DNA of 64,000 nt from Brevundimonas sp. AJA228-03 (GCF_017795885.1 NZ_CP059297.1:2423001-2487000), one strand, 5' to 3'; positions 28,323 through 38,038 are shown, counted from the stretch's first letter. Numbers and translations: made by a program. Notes: generated by a model not told the origin, from the letters alone.

Positions 28323-29357
28323 TGTGAGCTCTCAATAGGTTGTCCATCCGGTCCAGGCCGGGGAAGCTGGAGTTGCAGACTTCAGAGACTTCCTCGGAGG
28401 ACCGAATGAACGTGCATGAGAATGCCCGGCTGACGGCGCATAGTCGAGCCGATCTGGTGCGGCGGGTGGTGGATCAGGGCCAGCCGCGCAAGGTCGTGGC
28501 GGCGGCCTTCGGCGTCGATCCCAAGACCGTCGGCAAGTGGGTAAACCGGTTCAGAACCGAGGGCACGGCGGGTCTGAGGGATCGTTCGTCGCGTCCGCAC
28601 CGGCTGCGGGCCCCGACTCCGACAGGGGTCCAGGAGCAGATTATCGCCCTGCGCCGGCAGCGCTTCACGGGCCAGCAGATCGCCCGCGACGCCAAGGTGT
28701 CGCCGGCCACGGTCAGCCGGATCCTGCGCCGCGTCCGCCTCAGCCGCATCCGCGACCTGGAACCGCCTGAGCCGGTTCGCCGCTACGAGCGCGACCTTCC
28801 CGGCGACATGATCCACATCGACATCAAGAAACTGGGCCGCTTCGACCAGCCCGGCCACCGCGTCACCGGCGATCGAACCAGACAGTCCAACGGGCGCGGC
28901 GTCGGCTGGGAGTTCGTCCACGTCTGCATCGACGACGCCTCACGCATCGCCTTCAGCCAGATACGGCCCGACGAGAAGGCCTCGAGCGCCGTCCCCTTCC
29001 TGAAGGCGGCTATCGAGTACTACGCCGGACTCGGCGTCACCGTGACCCGGGTCATGACCGACAACGGCTCATGCTACAAAGCCTTCGCCTTCCGCGACGC
29101 CTGCAAGGCGCTGGGCCTCAGGCACATCCGCACAAAACCCTACACGCCAAAGACCAACGGCAAGGCCGAGCGCTTCATCCAGACCGCCCTGCGCGAATGG
29201 GCTTACGCACAGAAATACCAGAGCTCGGATCGACGCGCCGCCGAGCTTCCGTTCTGGCTACACCGATACAACTGGCATCGACCACACGGCGGCATCAAAC
29301 GACAAACACCCATCAGCAGACTCGCCCTCACTGGGGACAACCTGTTGAGGCTCCACA
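28323..29357 (+). mobile_element. IS481-family insertion sequence
   Basis: 1035 bp. Terminal repeats of 23 bp (28323-28345 and 29335-29357) match at 18 positions, ending TGTG and CACA. A perfect 6-bp TSD, TCTAGC, flanks it at 28317-28322 and 29358-29363. NCTAGN is the known IS481 target. One intact transposase gene. Confidence 0.93.
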
Positions 29358-29362
29358 TCTAG
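28406..29362 (+). CDS. IS481-family transposase
   Basis: 318 aa, apparently intact. N-terminal helix-turn-helix: ADLVRRVVDQGQPRKVVAAAFGVDPKTVGKWVNRF. The rve catalytic core has Asp in MIHIDIKKLG, second Asp in TRVMTDNGSCYKAF and Glu in NGKAERFIQTALREW. I chose ATG 28406, close to the family start. The last coding triplets overlap the terminal repeat and the TAG stop (29360-29362) is in the target duplication, as known for IS481. It is therefore formed only on insertion into CTAG. Confidence 0.92.
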   Translation: MNVHENARLTAHSRADLVRRVVDQGQPRKVVAAAFGVDPKTVGKWVNRFRTEGTAGLRDRSSRPHRLRAPTPTGVQEQIIALRRQRFTGQQIARDAKVSPATVSRILRRVRLSRIRDLEPPEPVRRYERDLPGDMIHIDIKKLGRFDQPGHRVTGDRTRQSNGRGVGWEFVHVCIDDASRIAFSQIRPDEKASSAVPFLKAAIEYYAGLGVTVTRVMTDNGSCYKAFAFRDACKALGLRHIRTKPYTPKTNGKAERFIQTALREWAYAQKYQSSDRRAAELPFWLHRYNWHRPHGGIKRQTPISRLALTGDNLLRLHI

Positions 29363-29721
29363 CGCCTCGCGCGCGGCCGATCTTCCTGGATCGACGAGCC
29401 CGCGATCAGGCTGACCAGACCGGTGATGATCGCGGCCCCGACCCCGGCCCACAGCCCGTCGACGCTGAACCCGCCAAGGAAGGACGCGACCAGTCCGATC
29501 GTCGCGGCGTTCACGACCAGCAGGAACAGACCGAACGTCACCACGGTCAGCGGAAAGGTGATGAAGACCAGGATCGGTCGCACGATCGCATTGACGATCC
29601 CCAGCAGCAACGCGGCGGCAATCAGCGATCCGGTCGAGCTGAAATCAACCCCCGGCACGACATAGGCCGCCAGCCACAGACCGAGGGCCGTCACCACGGC
29701 CTGGAGGATGAATCTCAGCAT
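29359..29721 (-). CDS. Phage holin family (4-TM) membrane protein
   Basis: 120 aa. It is the mycobacterial 4-TMS holin superfamily IV-like type found in many bacterial chromosomes: MLRFILQAVVTALGLWLAAYVVPGVDF, then LLLGIVNAIVRPILVFITFPLTVVTFGLFLLVVNAATIGLVASFL and GAAIITGLVSLIAGSS. About four hydrophobic segments are visible. Not a prophage marker here. Its TAG stop lies in the IS481 target duplication, so the IS is immediately behind it without damaging it. Confidence 0.82.
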   Translation of the reverse strand: MLRFILQAVVTALGLWLAAYVVPGVDFSSTGSLIAAALLLGIVNAIVRPILVFITFPLTVVTFGLFLLVVNAATIGLVASFLGGFSVDGLWAGVGAAIITGLVSLIAGSSIQEDRPRARR

Positions 29722-29761
29722 GGACGACTCCGCCTGCTCCGACCCATCGTGCGCCGGTTTG

Positions 29762-30437
29762 TCACGGGCGGTCCAGTCCTCCGTCCGCGCGGCGCGCCAG
29801 CAGGGCCCGATAGACGGACACGTTGAAGTCGGCCCCGGTGATGCCGGTATGCTCGATCGGGACTCGGGTCTCGTCCGGCACGCCCACGGCCTCCGCGACG
29901 CCCGAGCCGCGTGTCTGCAGAAGCCCCTGGCCCCAGGCCATGGAGGGGATATCCAGCACATGATAGTGGAACAGATCGCGCCAGGCGGCCCCGTTCCGGG
30001 CCAGCATTGAGCTGAGGAAGCCCTGGTCGAACCAGGCATTGTAGGCGGTGAACATTACCGTCCGCCCGGCCGCGACCCGGCGGTGAAAGGCCAGGATGCG
30101 GGCCGTCGCCTCTGCTTCGTCGACCGCGCCGTTGGCCCGCCAATAGTCGACATCGAAGCCATTGACGGCCTTCGCGCCCGGGTCGATCCGTTCGGGGTGC
30201 GGCGGCATGATCCGCACATAAAGGCGTCCCAGTTCGCGGCCATCGACGTCAGTATAGACCATGCCGATGTCCGTCATCTCGTGGAAGGCGGGGTCGAGGC
30301 CGGTCGTCTCGATATCGACGTGCGCCATGACGAAGGCCTCGGGTGCCGAGTCGGGCCAGGCGGTCTGGGCCACGGCGGGTGCCCACGCGATCAGCGCCAT
30401 CAGGAGGGTCAGGATCAGGTTCGGGAATCGGATCATG
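29762..30437 (-). CDS. DEDD-type exonuclease with a signal peptide
   Basis: 224 aa from ATG 30437 (MIRFPNLILTLLMALIAWAPAVAQTAWP), chosen because it gives a signal peptide; the frame opens further upstream but with charged residues. The exonuclease motifs follow: DIETTGLDP (motif I), AYNAWFDQGF (motif II, Asp) and HTGITGADFN (motif III region, with H and D seven apart where DEDDh enzymes usually have four between). A DEDD exonuclease fold with a Sec signal is unusual; the enzyme would act in the periplasm or outside the cell. Alternatively the signal-like segment is a membrane anchor. Confidence 0.72.
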
Positions 30438-30567
30438 GAGCCACTCTTGCCGATCACCCGATCGTGTCTATCTCCGGCCCGTGACATCGCCGTCGGCGGA
30501 ACCGTAGCCGTTCGCGTGCGCTATCACGACAGCCTCCCCGGCGCTTCAGATCAGAAGGACTTTCATC

Positions 30568-30876
30568 ATGACCGAACAACGCATCGAAGGTGCTGCCAAC
30601 GGCATCAGTGGCAAGATCAAGAGCGGCATCGGCAACCTGACCGGCGATACCAGGCTGCAGGTCGAGGGCAGGTTCGAGGAAGTGAAGGGCAAGGCGCTCG
30701 ACGCCTATGGTCGAGCCATCGACAAGCTGGAAACCCTGTCCGAACGCGCCCCGGCCGACCTGCGCGACCCGATCAACACGGGCCTGGATTTCGCGCGTCG
30801 CAAGCCGCTGCTGACCACGGGCATCATCGCCGGCCTGGCCTTCCTCCTCGCCGGCTCGGGCCGTCGCCGCTACTAG
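30568..30876 (+). CDS. CsbD-family protein
   Basis: 102 aa. The CsbD motif is NGISGKIKSGIGNLTGDTRLQVEGRFEEVKGKALDAYG at the N-terminus; a hydrophobic tail TGIIAGLAFLLAGSG at residues about 83-97 follows. Small CsbD-like proteins are stress-induced in many bacteria; the function is unknown. It is followed by a strong terminator. Confidence 0.85.
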   Translation: MTEQRIEGAANGISGKIKSGIGNLTGDTRLQVEGRFEEVKGKALDAYGRAIDKLETLSERAPADLRDPINTGLDFARRKPLLTTGIIAGLAFLLAGSGRRRY

Positions 30877-30897
30877 GGAGCAGCGTCCAGACAGACG

Positions 30898-30928
30898 AAA
30901 GGCCCGGGATCGCTCCCGGGCCTTTTTG
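30898..30928 (+). terminator. Rho-independent terminator after csbD-like gene
   Basis: 12-bp perfect stem AAAGGCCCGGGA/TCCCGGGCCTTT with loop TCGC, followed by TTG and a short T run. Confidence 0.9.
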
Positions 30929-30936
30929 TTGTCCTG

Positions 30937-31063
30937 ATCCTCCCCCGTCGGGGGAGGTGGCACGGAGCGAAGCGGAGTGACGGAGGGGGCCTGACCCAAA
31001 CACGATGTCTGCGGCCGGCCCCCTCCACCACTTCGTGGTCCCCCTCCCCCGACGGGGGAGGAT
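30937..31063. repeat. Composite palindromic repeat between csbD and clpA
   Basis: Outer arms ATCCTCCCCCGTCGGGGGAGG and its complement at the right end; inner arms GGAGGGGGCC and GGCCCCCTCC. Its last base is the first base of the clpA stop codon. A third repeat family, distinct from those near serS. Confidence 0.85.
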
Positions 31064-33378
31064 TAAACCGCCTCCCCGTCCACCGTTTCCTTGACCGGTG
31101 CGCCGGCGGTGGGGGTGATGTCGAAGGCGATCTTGCCGTCGACCAAGGCGACCTTGACGTGGCCACCGCGCGTCAGACGTCCGAACAGGATGTCGTCGGC
31201 CAGCGGCTTCTTGATGTTTTCCTGGATGACCCGGCCCAGCGGGCGCGCGCCATACAGTTCGTCGAAGCCGTTCTTGGCCAGCCAGTCGGCCGCGTCGTCG
31301 GTCAGTTCGATGGTGATGTTGCGGTCCGCCAGCTGGGCTTCCAGCTGCAGCACGAACTTGGTCACCACCTGGCGGATCGTCTCGGCCGCGAGGGGCTTGA
31401 ACGACACCACGGCATCCAGACGGTTGCGGAACTCGGGCGCGAACAGGCGCTGGATGGCCTTTTCGTCCTCGCCCTCGACCTTGCCACGGCCGAAGCCGAT
31501 GGAGGCCCGGGCGTTGTCGGCCGCACCCGCGTTCGTGGTCATGATCAGCACGACGTTGCGGAAGTCGACCTTCTTGCCGATGGCGTCGGTCAGCATCCCG
31601 TTGTCCATGACCTGGAGCAGGATGTTGTAGACGTCCGGGTGGGCCTTCTCGATCTCGTCCAGCAGGACCACGGCGTGCGGATGCTGGTCGACGGCGTCGG
31701 TCAGCAGCCCGCCCTGGTCATGCCCGACATAGCCCGGAGGGGCCCCGATCAGACGGCTGACGGTGTGGCGCTCCATATACTCCGACATGTCGAAGCGCAG
31801 CATCTCGATGCCGAGGGTCGATGCCAGCTGCTTGGCCACCTCGGTCTTGCCCACACCGGTCGGGCCCGCGAACAGGAAGGACCCGATCGGCTTCTGCGGA
31901 TCGCGCAGGCCCGCCCGGGCCAGCTTCATGGCCGAGGCCACCTGTTCGATCGCCGCGTCCTGGCCGAAGACGGCCCGGTTCAGGTCAGTCTGAAGTTCAC
32001 GCAGCCCCTCGGTGTCGGTCTTGGACACCGACTTCGGCGGAATGCGCGCCATCTTGGCGATGACGGCCTCGACCTCCTTCTGGCCGATGACCTTCTTGCG
32101 CTTCGATTCGGGCAGCAGCATCTGCGACGCCCCCGCCTCGTCGATCACGTCGATTGCCTTGTCCGGCAGTTTGCGGTCGGTCATGTACCGCGCCGACAGC
32201 TCGACGGCCGAACGGATCGCCGCGTCGGTATAGCGCAGCTTGTGGTGGCCCTCGTAGGCGGTCTTCAGACCTTTGAGGATCTTCACCGTGTCCTCGACCG
32301 TCGGCTCGTTGACGTCGATCTTCTGGAAGCGCCGGACCAGGGCCCGGTCCTTCTCGAAATGCTGACGGTACTCCTTGTAGGTCGTCGAGCCCATGCAGCG
32401 CAGGGTGCCGGACGCCAGGGCGGGCTTCAGCAGGTTGGACGCATCCATCGCCCCGCCCGATGTCGCACCCGCGCCGATCACCGTGTGGATCTCGTCGATG
32501 AACAGGATGGCGTTCTCGTGGTTCTCCAGCTCCTTGACGACCTGCTTCAGCCGCTCCTCGAAGTCGCCGCGATAGCGGGTCCCGGCCAGCAGCGCCCCCA
32601 TGTCGAGGCTGTAGATGGTCGCGCCTTCCAGCACGGCCGGGACCTCGTGGTTGACGATCTTCCGGGCCAGGCCTTCGGCGATGGCGGTCTTGCCGACGCC
32701 GGGCTCGCCGACCAGCAGCGGGTTGTTCTTGGTCCGGCGGCACAGAATCTGGATCGAGCGATCCACCTCGGCCTGGCGGCCGATCAGGGGGTCGATCTTG
32801 CCGTTGCGCGACTTCTCGTTGAGGTCGACGCAATAGGCTTCCAGCGCCTCCCCGCCCTGTTTGACGGCGGCGGCATCCTCGGCCTCCTCGGGCGACTGGC
32901 CGCCAGCCACCTTGGGCGGACGCGGTTCGCCGCCACCGGCCTTCTTGGGGATGCCGTGAGCGATGAAGTTGACCGCGTCATAGCGGGTCATGTCCTGCTC
33001 CTGCAGGAAGTAGGCGGCGTGGCTCTCGCGCTCGCTGAAGATGGCGACCAGCACATTGGCCCCGGACACCTCCTCCCGGCCGGAGGACTGGACGTGGATC
33101 ACCGCACGCTGGATCACGCGCTGGAAACCGGCGGTCGGCTTGGCGTCCTCGCCGTCGGAGGTGGCCAGCGCGGCCAGGTCCGTGTCGACATACAGGGTCA
33201 GCGCCGTCTTCAGCGCGGACAGATCCACGTTGCAGGCCTTCATCACGGCGCCGGCGTCGGCGTCATCGACCAGGGCCAGCAGCAGGTGTTCGAGCGTCGC
33301 ATACTCGTGGCGGCGTTCGTTGGCATAGGAGACCGCGCGATGCAGGGTCTCTTCGAGAGGACGCGAAAACGAGGGCAT
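31063..33378 (-). CDS. clpA: ClpA, ATPase subunit of the ClpAP protease
   Basis: 771 aa. Unfolds N-degron and SsrA-tagged proteins for ClpP. N-terminal ClpN repeat domain ([15 protein letters not shown]), then AAA+ domain 1 with Walker [16 protein letters not shown] and Walker [15 protein letters not shown], and AAA+ domain 2 with [14 protein letters not shown] and [14 protein letters not shown]. Length is typical. It lies 12 bp after clpS. Confidence 0.96.
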   Translation of the reverse strand: MPSFSRPLEETLHRAVSYANERRHEYATLEHLLLALVDDADAGAVMKACNVDLSALKTALTLYVDTDLAALATSDGEDAKPTAGFQRVIQRAVIHVQSSGREEVSGANVLVAIFSERESHAAYFLQEQDMTRYDAVNFIAHGIPKKAGGGEPRPPKVAGGQSPEEAEDAAAVKQGGEALEAYCVDLNEKSRNGKIDPLIGRQAEVDRSIQILCRRTKNNPLLVGEPGVGKTAIAEGLARKIVNHEVPAVLEGATIYSLDMGALLAGTRYRGDFEERLKQVVKELENHENAILFIDEIHTVIGAGATSGGAMDASNLLKPALASGTLRCMGSTTYKEYRQHFEKDRALVRRFQKIDVNEPTVEDTVKILKGLKTAYEGHHKLRYTDAAIRSAVELSARYMTDRKLPDKAIDVIDEAGASQMLLPESKRKKVIGQKEVEAVIAKMARIPPKSVSKTDTEGLRELQTDLNRAVFGQDAAIEQVASAMKLARAGLRDPQKPIGSFLFAGPTGVGKTEVAKQLASTLGIEMLRFDMSEYMERHTVSRLIGAPPGYVGHDQGGLLTDAVDQHPHAVVLLDEIEKAHPDVYNILLQVMDNGMLTDAIGKKVDFRNVVLIMTTNAGAADNARASIGFGRGKVEGEDEKAIQRLFAPEFRNRLDAVVSFKPLAAETIRQVVTKFVLQLEAQLADRNITIELTDDAADWLAKNGFDELYGARPLGRVIQENIKKPLADDILFGRLTRGGHVKVALVDGKIAFDITPTAGAPVKETVDGEAV

Positions 33379-33390
33379 GGGAGGATCCTC

Positions 33391-33723
33391 TCAGTCTTTT
33401 TCCATAGTGCACCGTAGCGGGTGCTGGTGACGGCGCGCCGTCTCGACCACCTGGGCGACCTTGGTTTCGGCCACCTCATAGGTGAAGACGCCGCAGACTC
33501 CGACGCCGTGCTGGTGCACATGCAGCATGATGCGGGTCGCGTCCTCGCGGCTCTTCTGGAAGAACCGCTCCAGCACATAGACGACGAATTCCATCGGCGT
33601 GTAGTCGTCGTTCAGGATCAGCACCCGATACAGCGAGGGCTTCTGAAGCTTGGGCTTTGTCTCGGTGATGGTGGCGGCACCCTGGCCGCCCCCGTTCTGT
33701 TCACCTGGCCTTCTTGTCGGCAT
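33391..33723 (-). CDS. clpS: ClpS, N-degron adaptor
   Basis: 110 aa. ClpS binds N-degron residues and delivers them to ClpA. The signature [24 protein letters not shown] and the later [21 protein letters not shown] match the family. The flexible N-terminus ([14 protein letters not shown]) is usual. Co-transcribed with clpA. Confidence 0.95.
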   Translation of the reverse strand: MPTRRPGEQNGGGQGAATITETKPKLQKPSLYRVLILNDDYTPMEFVVYVLERFFQKSREDATRIMLHVHQHGVGVCGVFTYEVAETKVAQVVETARRHQHPLRCTMEKD

Positions 33724-33818
33724 CTAAGTTCCGGTTGGGGAGTTCGAGAGTTCAGATAGGCAATGATGGCCTGATTTGAAGGGACGTCCAGTCACAGGTT
33801 GATGTGACGCATGCGAAA

Positions 33819-33846
33819 AGGGCCCCGGCGTTTCCGCCGGGGCCCT
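33819..33846 (-). terminator. Terminator after the phasin gene
   Basis: 12-bp stem AGGGCCCCGGCG/CGCCGGGGCCCT around loop TTTC; the minus-strand continuation is CTTTTCGC, giving a T run for leftward transcription from the phasin gene. Confidence 0.85.
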
Positions 33847-33924
33847 CTCGTTACGCTAAAACCGGCCCGGGCCGCGTCGCAGCGAAAAGGCTGAGCCTTC
33901 TGACTGCGGCGTTCAGGAATGCCC

Positions 33925-34395
33925 TTAGCGGGCGGCCTGGAAGGTCTCGACGGTCGCGGTGACGCGCTCGTTGATCGGCTTGAAGCTCTCCTTGACCGAT
34001 CCGGTCAGGGTCTCGGTCATCTTGGTGACTTCCGAGAGATAGGTTTCCATGGCCGACTTGGCGTAGTTGGTCTGCAGCTCGATCAGCTCCTGCACCGAAC
34101 GGGCCTTGGCGATCGTCTGGGCAGCGGCGACGCCGTTTTCCCAGCTGGACTTGCTATAGGACAGGGCCTGGGAGGACAGGGCCTCGACGCCCTTCTGGGC
34201 GGCCGTGGCCGAGGCGGTCAGGGCTTCCAGGTTCTGCTTCGAGTGGGCCGACAGCTCGGCGATCGAGGCCGAGGTCTTGTCCAGCGTCTCGCGCAGGGCT
34301 TGCGTGCCCGTGGCCTGGATCTTCTCGGCCTGGGCCTTGGCGGTCGTGGTGGCGGTTTCGACGGTCTTCTTGATGGTTTCGGCGCTGTCAGCCAT
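33925..34395 (-). CDS. Phasin-family protein
   Basis: 156 aa, helical and lysine/alanine-rich: MADSAETIKKTVETATTTAKAQAEKIQATG, then ESYLSEVTKMTETLTGSVKESFKPINERV. Phasins coat polyhydroxyalkanoate granules. The small phasin_2 family is typical in alphaproteobacteria. No polyhydroxyalkanoate synthase lies nearby; the thiolase at 55 kb could feed this pathway. It has its own terminator. Confidence 0.85.
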   Translation of the reverse strand: MADSAETIKKTVETATTTAKAQAEKIQATGTQALRETLDKTSASIAELSAHSKQNLEALTASATAAQKGVEALSSQALSYSKSSWENGVAAAQTIAKARSVQELIELQTNYAKSAMETYLSEVTKMTETLTGSVKESFKPINERVTATVETFQAAR

Positions 34396-34668
34396 GTGAA
34401 GTCTCCTGAAACGGATGATCGCGGTTTGGTCCGCGGAATGTTTGTCGACCCAGGCGATTCTGGTCCGATGCGGCCCATATGGTGCAAGTGCGAAGTCGCG
34501 TCAAGACGTATTGTGCAGCGCAACATTTTCGTGAATGAGCCGCGCTCGCCTGTCAGGATTAGCCCGTTCAAATCTGCGTTGATCTCTGCTTAACCACCCT
34601 GAAACCTGCGGCTTCCATGTTAAAGGCCACTTGCGACGCGCCGGGGGGCCGCCGCCGCGCCACAAAGG

Positions 34669-36171
34669 ATGAGGCTTCGATTGGCGATGATGCGTGACCG
34701 TCCGGGCTTCCCGCGCCGCCTTCTGGCCCTGGGCCTGGCCCTGCTGGTGCTGGTCGGCCTGTCGGGTCCGCTGACGACGCGGGTCGAGGCGCAATCGGGC
34801 GAGAACAGCCGGTATGCCGCCATCGTCGTCGATGCCGGCACGGGCGAGGTCCTGTTTGCCCGCCACGCCGACAGCCCGCGCTATCCGGCGTCCGTCACCA
34901 AGATGATGACCATGTATCTGGTGTTCGAGGCCCTGGAGAAAGGCAATGTCCATCTGGACGACGTCGTCACCGTCTCACCCCTCGCCGCCTCGCAGCCGCC
35001 GTCGAAACTCGGGCTTGCCGCAGGCCAGACCATCCGGCTGGACGACGCCATGCGCGCCACGACCGTCCGGTCTGCCAACGACATGGCCATGGTGCTGGCC
35101 GAGCACGTCGGCGGCTCCCAGGCGCGCTTCGCCGCCATGGCCACGCTGAAGGCCGAAGAGCTCGGCATGGGCCAGACCCGCTACATCAACCCGAACGGCC
35201 TGCCCGACAGCCGTCAGCTGACCTCGGCACGCGACCTGGCCATCCTGGCCCGCGCCATCATGCGCGACTATCCCCAGTACTACAGCTATTTCGGCATCCA
35301 CGACTGGACCTATCAGGGCCGCGAATATCGCAACACCAACGGCCTGCTGCTGGGCGGCAACGGCTATGACGGCATCAAGACCGGCTTCACCAACGCGTCC
35401 GGCTACAACCTGGCGGCCTCGGCCGTGCGTGGCGGCAAGCGGGTCATCACCATCGTTCTGGGTGGCCGCTCCAGCATCACCCGCAATGCCCACGTCGCTG
35501 CCCTGATGGACACCGGCTTCGAGGTCGAGACCCGTCGCGCCGCCGGCGAGCGGATCCAGGTGGCCCAGACCTTCTTCGAGCAGCGCGGCTTCGGCATCGG
35601 CCAACCCGACGGCGGTGCGCCCGTCACCTATGCCGCCCTGAATGGCCAGCCGGCCCTGACGGAACAGGGCAGTGCGTCGTCGACCCCGACGCCCCCCCCG
35701 GGCAATGGCCCCGGTGTCGTGCCCTACCAGACGGCAATGACCCGGACGCCCGAGCCCCGGCAGACCGGGCCGACCCAGCCGGCCCCGGTCCAGCGAGCCC
35801 AGACCTCTCCGCCACGCGGCAACCTGACGGCCAGCCTGAACAGCGGCGTCACCCCCTCCGCGACGGGATCCCAGGGCCGGGCCGGGCCGGCCGTCGCCAA
35901 TCCGCCACGCCCGAACGCGCCCACGACGCCCGCCGGCCGGTGGGCCGTCCAGGTCGGAGCCTTCCGCGACGCCACCGTGGCCCGCAACTGGCTGACCGAG
36001 GTCAACCGCCGCTTCCGCACCCAGTTCGCCTCGGCAGAGCGCTCCGTCGTCGACGCCGCCGGCTGGCACCGCTCGCGCTTCGTCGGCATGACCCAGGCGT
36101 CGGCCGAAAGCGCCTGCGAGGCCCTGGCCGCCCGCAACGTCACCTGCATGGTGGTGCGCCCGGGGGCGTAA
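34669..36171 (+). CDS. D-alanyl-D-alanine carboxypeptidase with SPOR domain
   Basis: 500 aa. The penicillin-binding (S11) domain follows a signal peptide (LLALGLALLVLVGLSGPLTTRVEA). SxxK is PASVTKMM, SxN is RSANDMA and KTG is IKTGFTNAS, all present. A proline/threonine-rich linker runs to about residue 420, then a SPOR domain WAVQVGAFRDATVARNWL to the end. SPOR binds denuded glycan strands at the septum, so the enzyme probably acts in division. ATG 34669 was chosen; ATGs at 34687 and 34690 are possible. Confidence 0.9.
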   Translation: MRLRLAMMRDRPGFPRRLLALGLALLVLVGLSGPLTTRVEAQSGENSRYAAIVVDAGTGEVLFARHADSPRYPASVTKMMTMYLVFEALEKGNVHLDDVVTVSPLAASQPPSKLGLAAGQTIRLDDAMRATTVRSANDMAMVLAEHVGGSQARFAAMATLKAEELGMGQTRYINPNGLPDSRQLTSARDLAILARAIMRDYPQYYSYFGIHDWTYQGREYRNTNGLLLGGNGYDGIKTGFTNASGYNLAASAVRGGKRVITIVLGGRSSITRNAHVAALMDTGFEVETRRAAGERIQVAQTFFEQRGFGIGQPDGGAPVTYAALNGQPALTEQGSASSTPTPPPGNGPGVVPYQTAMTRTPEPRQTGPTQPAPVQRAQTSPPRGNLTASLNSGVTPSATGSQGRAGPAVANPPRPNAPTTPAGRWAVQVGAFRDATVARNWLTEVNRRFRTQFASAERSVVDAAGWHRSRFVGMTQASAESACEALAARNVTCMVVRPGA

Positions 36172-36200
36172 CCCCGATACAGACCGGACGACACCCCCAC

Positions 36201-37979
36201 ATGCGACACCCACGGCCCGACAGTCTGGAAGCCGCCCTCGCGCGCGTATTTCAGGACCAGAACACAAAGGCCAGCTGGTTCGCCCTGACCGGGGGCGAGT
36301 TGCTGTTCTCGGCGGGCGACGCTCCCGACAGCCTCTACCTCGTCCAGTCCGGTCGCCTCGGCGTATTCCGGCAGGAAGAGGATCAGCCCCCCCGGTTCCT
36401 GGGGGTCATCAAGCCGGGGGAACCGGTGGGCGAGATGGCCCTGATCGCCGGGACACCCCACACGTCCAGCGTCGTGGCCCTGCGCGATTCCGAAATCCTG
36501 GCCCTGCCGGCCGAGACCTTCTTCGAGGCCGTACGCACACGGCCCGAGGTCATGCTCGAGCTGTCGCGCCTGATGCTGCACCGCGCCCGCGAGCGCGCAC
36601 CCGGGGTCACCGAGCCCAGCGTCTTCGGCTTCATCTCGGTCCGCAACCGGCCCATCCGTGCCTTTGTCGAGCGCCTGGCGGCGGCGGTCGAGGCCCTGGG
36701 CTTCACCTGTCAGGTCATCGACCATTCGGCCCTGTCCTCGGCGTCGGAATGGTTCTCGCGCATGGAGGACACGCACGACGTCGTCCTCTATGTCGCCGAG
36801 CTGGACGAACCGGCATGGGCCAATCTGTGCGCCCGCCAGGTCGACCGGCTGTTCGTCGTCGGCGATGCCCTGACCGCGCCGCCCAAGTCCGTTCCCAGCC
36901 GCACGGCGCACGGCCTTCAGCAGTTCACCGACCTGATCCTGCTGCGCGACCCCCGCATGTCCCGACCCGCCAACACCTCGGTCTGGCTGAACGCCATCAA
37001 CCCCGGCCGCTGGTTCCATGCCATGGAAGCGGACCCCGGCGACGCCGCCCGGCTCGCCCGCATCGTCACCGGCACTGCGACCGGCCTGGTCCTGTCCGGG
37101 GGTGGCGCGCGCGCCTATGCCCACATCGGTGCCGTCCGGGCCCTGCGAGAAGCGGGCGTGACCTTCGACTTCCTGGGCGGGTCGTCCATGGGGGCGGTGA
37201 TCGCCGCGGGCCCGGCCCTGAACTGGTCGGACGACGAGCTTGACGCCCGCATCCGCCGCGCCTTCGTCCGGTCCGATCCCCTGTCCGATCTGGCGTTTCC
37301 GATGATCGCCATGACCCGGGCGGGCAAGGTCGCCCGGCTGCTGGAAGAGGCCTATGGCGACATCGACATCGCCGACATGCCCCTGCCCTTCTTCGCGGTT
37401 TCGTCAAACCTGACCTCGGGCCGGATCGAGGTGCACCGTCGCGGCCTCTTGCGCCGTGCCATGCGGGCGTCGATCTCCATCCCCGGCGTCATGCCGCCCG
37501 TGGTCATCGACGGTCAGGTGCTGGTGGACGGCGCCGTGATCAAGAACTTCCCCACCGAGGTGATGCGGCAGTTCAACGCCGGTCCGATTATCGGCGTGGA
37601 CATGTCACAGATGCGCGGCGTCGATCCGGGTGCGCTGGAGAATCCCCCGTCCTGGTGGCGCTGGATCGCGTCGGGCGCGTGGAAGAAGGGCCCGCCGATC
37701 GTCTCCATCCTGATGCGGTCGGCGACCATCACCACCGATGCCGAAATGGCCACGTCGCGCGCGGAGACCGATCTTCTGATCCTGCCGGAGCCTGAGGGGT
37801 CCGACATCCGTGACTGGAAGATGTACGATCCCGTGGTCGCGTCCGGCCATGCAGCGGCCGTGGCCGCCCTTGCCGACCTGGATGGCCCGATCGCAACGGT
37901 CCGCAAGCGCCCGCCGGCGGCGATGGTTCCTCCGGCCCACGACGCGGAAGGGCCCACCGTTCCCCCGACGCCAGCCTAG
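36201..37979 (+). CDS. Patatin-like phospholipase with a cNMP-binding domain
   Basis: 592 aa. N-terminal cyclic-nucleotide-binding domain from about residue 25 to 120: GDAPDSLYLVQSGRLGVFRQ and IKPGEPVGEMALIAG are the characteristic elements. The patatin domain near residues 295-500 has an oxyanion loop LSGGGARAYAHIGAV, nucleophile GSSMGA and Asp in LVDGAVIKN. NTE-like bacterial esterase with a regulatory domain. Whether it binds cAMP or cGMP is not known. It is 29 bp from the carboxypeptidase gene. Confidence 0.9.
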   Translation: MRHPRPDSLEAALARVFQDQNTKASWFALTGGELLFSAGDAPDSLYLVQSGRLGVFRQEEDQPPRFLGVIKPGEPVGEMALIAGTPHTSSVVALRDSEILALPAETFFEAVRTRPEVMLELSRLMLHRARERAPGVTEPSVFGFISVRNRPIRAFVERLAAAVEALGFTCQVIDHSALSSASEWFSRMEDTHDVVLYVAELDEPAWANLCARQVDRLFVVGDALTAPPKSVPSRTAHGLQQFTDLILLRDPRMSRPANTSVWLNAINPGRWFHAMEADPGDAARLARIVTGTATGLVLSGGGARAYAHIGAVRALREAGVTFDFLGGSSMGAVIAAGPALNWSDDELDARIRRAFVRSDPLSDLAFPMIAMTRAGKVARLLEEAYGDIDIADMPLPFFAVSSNLTSGRIEVHRRGLLRRAMRASISIPGVMPPVVIDGQVLVDGAVIKNFPTEVMRQFNAGPIIGVDMSQMRGVDPGALENPPSWWRWIASGAWKKGPPIVSILMRSATITTDAEMATSRAETDLLILPEPEGSDIRDWKMYDPVVASGHAAAVAALADLDGPIATVRKRPPAAMVPPAHDAEGPTVPPTPA

Positions 37980-38038
37980 AGCCTGATCGGCTGAGGCGGA
38001 CGCGCGGCCTCGGTCCACGTCAAGCGATCAGACTCTAG
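37976..38038. terminator. Bidirectional hairpin that contains both stop codons
   Basis: CTAGAGCCTGATCG pairs with CGATCAGACTCTAG (13 of 14 positions). TAG at 37977-37979 ends the patatin gene and TAG (minus strand) at 38035-38037 ends the lipoprotein gene. There is no strong T run. Confidence 0.7.

Noticed and set aside
29359..29721. Holin gene as evidence of a prophage
   Set aside because: This 4-TM family is common in bacterial chromosomes; no other phage genes are in the window.
34590..34593. TTAACC half-site upstream of the carboxypeptidase as a CtrA box
   Set aside because: The second half is GAAA, two mismatches from TTAA; insufficient.
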